The notes below the pieces were generated by a model. That model made no database searches, had not been told where the DNA came from, and saw only the letters and a program-made list of their open reading frames with translations. From positions 20,570,195-20,634,194 of the forward strand of contig OZ024831.1 in NCBI GenBank assembly GCA_964016985.1: a stretch of 64,000 nucleotides of DNA, written 5' to 3'. Positions 63,837 through 64,000 of the stretch are shown in pieces. Position 1 is the stretch's first letter. Each line of letters begins with the position of its first letter. A program made the position numbers and the translations under genes. Origin of the DNA: Anodontia alba. Its lineage: Eukaryota; Mollusca; Bivalvia; Lucinida; Lucinidae.

Positions 63837-64000
63837 GGCATTATAATTAGTTGTTCGGAAAAATCAAATTTTGCAGAAAAAACAAACTCAGTTACTTAAT
63901 CTTTTGGCACGTCTAAATTGAAATTCCTAACTGTAAAGTAACGAGACATGTAGGTTACAGACAAGGAGAAGTAAAAATGTAAACTTAATAAAAAAAGAGC

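Overview
The window looks like nuclear DNA of a bivalve mollusc. It is AT-rich and intron-bearing, and it is crowded with short inverted-repeat elements, decayed LINEs, tRNA- and 5S-headed SINEs and degenerate tandem arrays. It also holds an intronless B-box/coiled-coil/beta-propeller gene of the kind bivalves have expanded. The lineage call is inferred from repeat style and gene families; nothing here proves a species.

Only three genes look intact. (1) 8,659-10,173 (+) encodes a 504-residue TRIM-like protein with a B-box, coiled coil and NHL-like propeller and no RING. (2) and (3) are two tandem, same-strand, four-exon genes of the NNMT/INMT/PNMT small-molecule N-methyltransferase family: gene A with exons at 35,758-35,914, 37,650-37,845, 40,060-40,257 and 47,996-48,233, and gene B with exons at 55,750-55,906, 57,558-57,753, 61,964-62,161 and 63,058-63,319. 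I assembled them by hand from splice sites and homology. The first three exons have identical lengths (157, 196, 198 nt) and phases (1, 2, 2) in both genes. Both keep the SAM-binding residues known from human NNMT, while part of the pocket that holds the acceptor substrate differs.

Layout. 1-4.3 kb: microsatellites and a decayed minus-strand LINE end. 4.6-7.5 kb: degenerate tandem array with a GC-rich palindrome. 8.5-10.2 kb: TRIM-like gene. 10.3-13.4 kb: minisatellite and hairpin elements. 13.9-14.6 kb: broken SGNH-hydrolase-like ORF. 15.8-18.5 kb: SINE tail and MITEs. 18.6-20.5 kb: tandem array with nuclear-receptor-like half sites. 21.3-23.1 kb: long dispersed repeat. 23.8-27.1 kb: large inverted duplication. 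30.1-31.25 kb: four-copy array of about 280 bp units. 33.2-35.0 kb: two minus-strand LINE relics. 35.7-48.2 kb: gene A, whose third intron holds a three-level nest of insertions. 49-55 kb: intergenic MITEs, a SINE and palindromic elements. 55.7-63.3 kb: gene B, whose second intron holds a 1.7 kb foldback.

The most informative features are: a MITE at the same place in intron 2 of both methyltransferase genes, probably older than their duplication; a long near-perfect foldback in intron 2 of gene B only; short hairpin elements whose two arms change together; several elements that share CCCAG-TAGCA-like ends but carry different palindromic cores; tandem and dispersed repeats with perfect TGACCTTGA or AGGTCA-A-AGGTCA motifs; and SINEs with tRNA and 5S heads joined to one tail. 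I found no CRISPR array, no bacterial-type operon and no convincing functional tRNA or rRNA gene.
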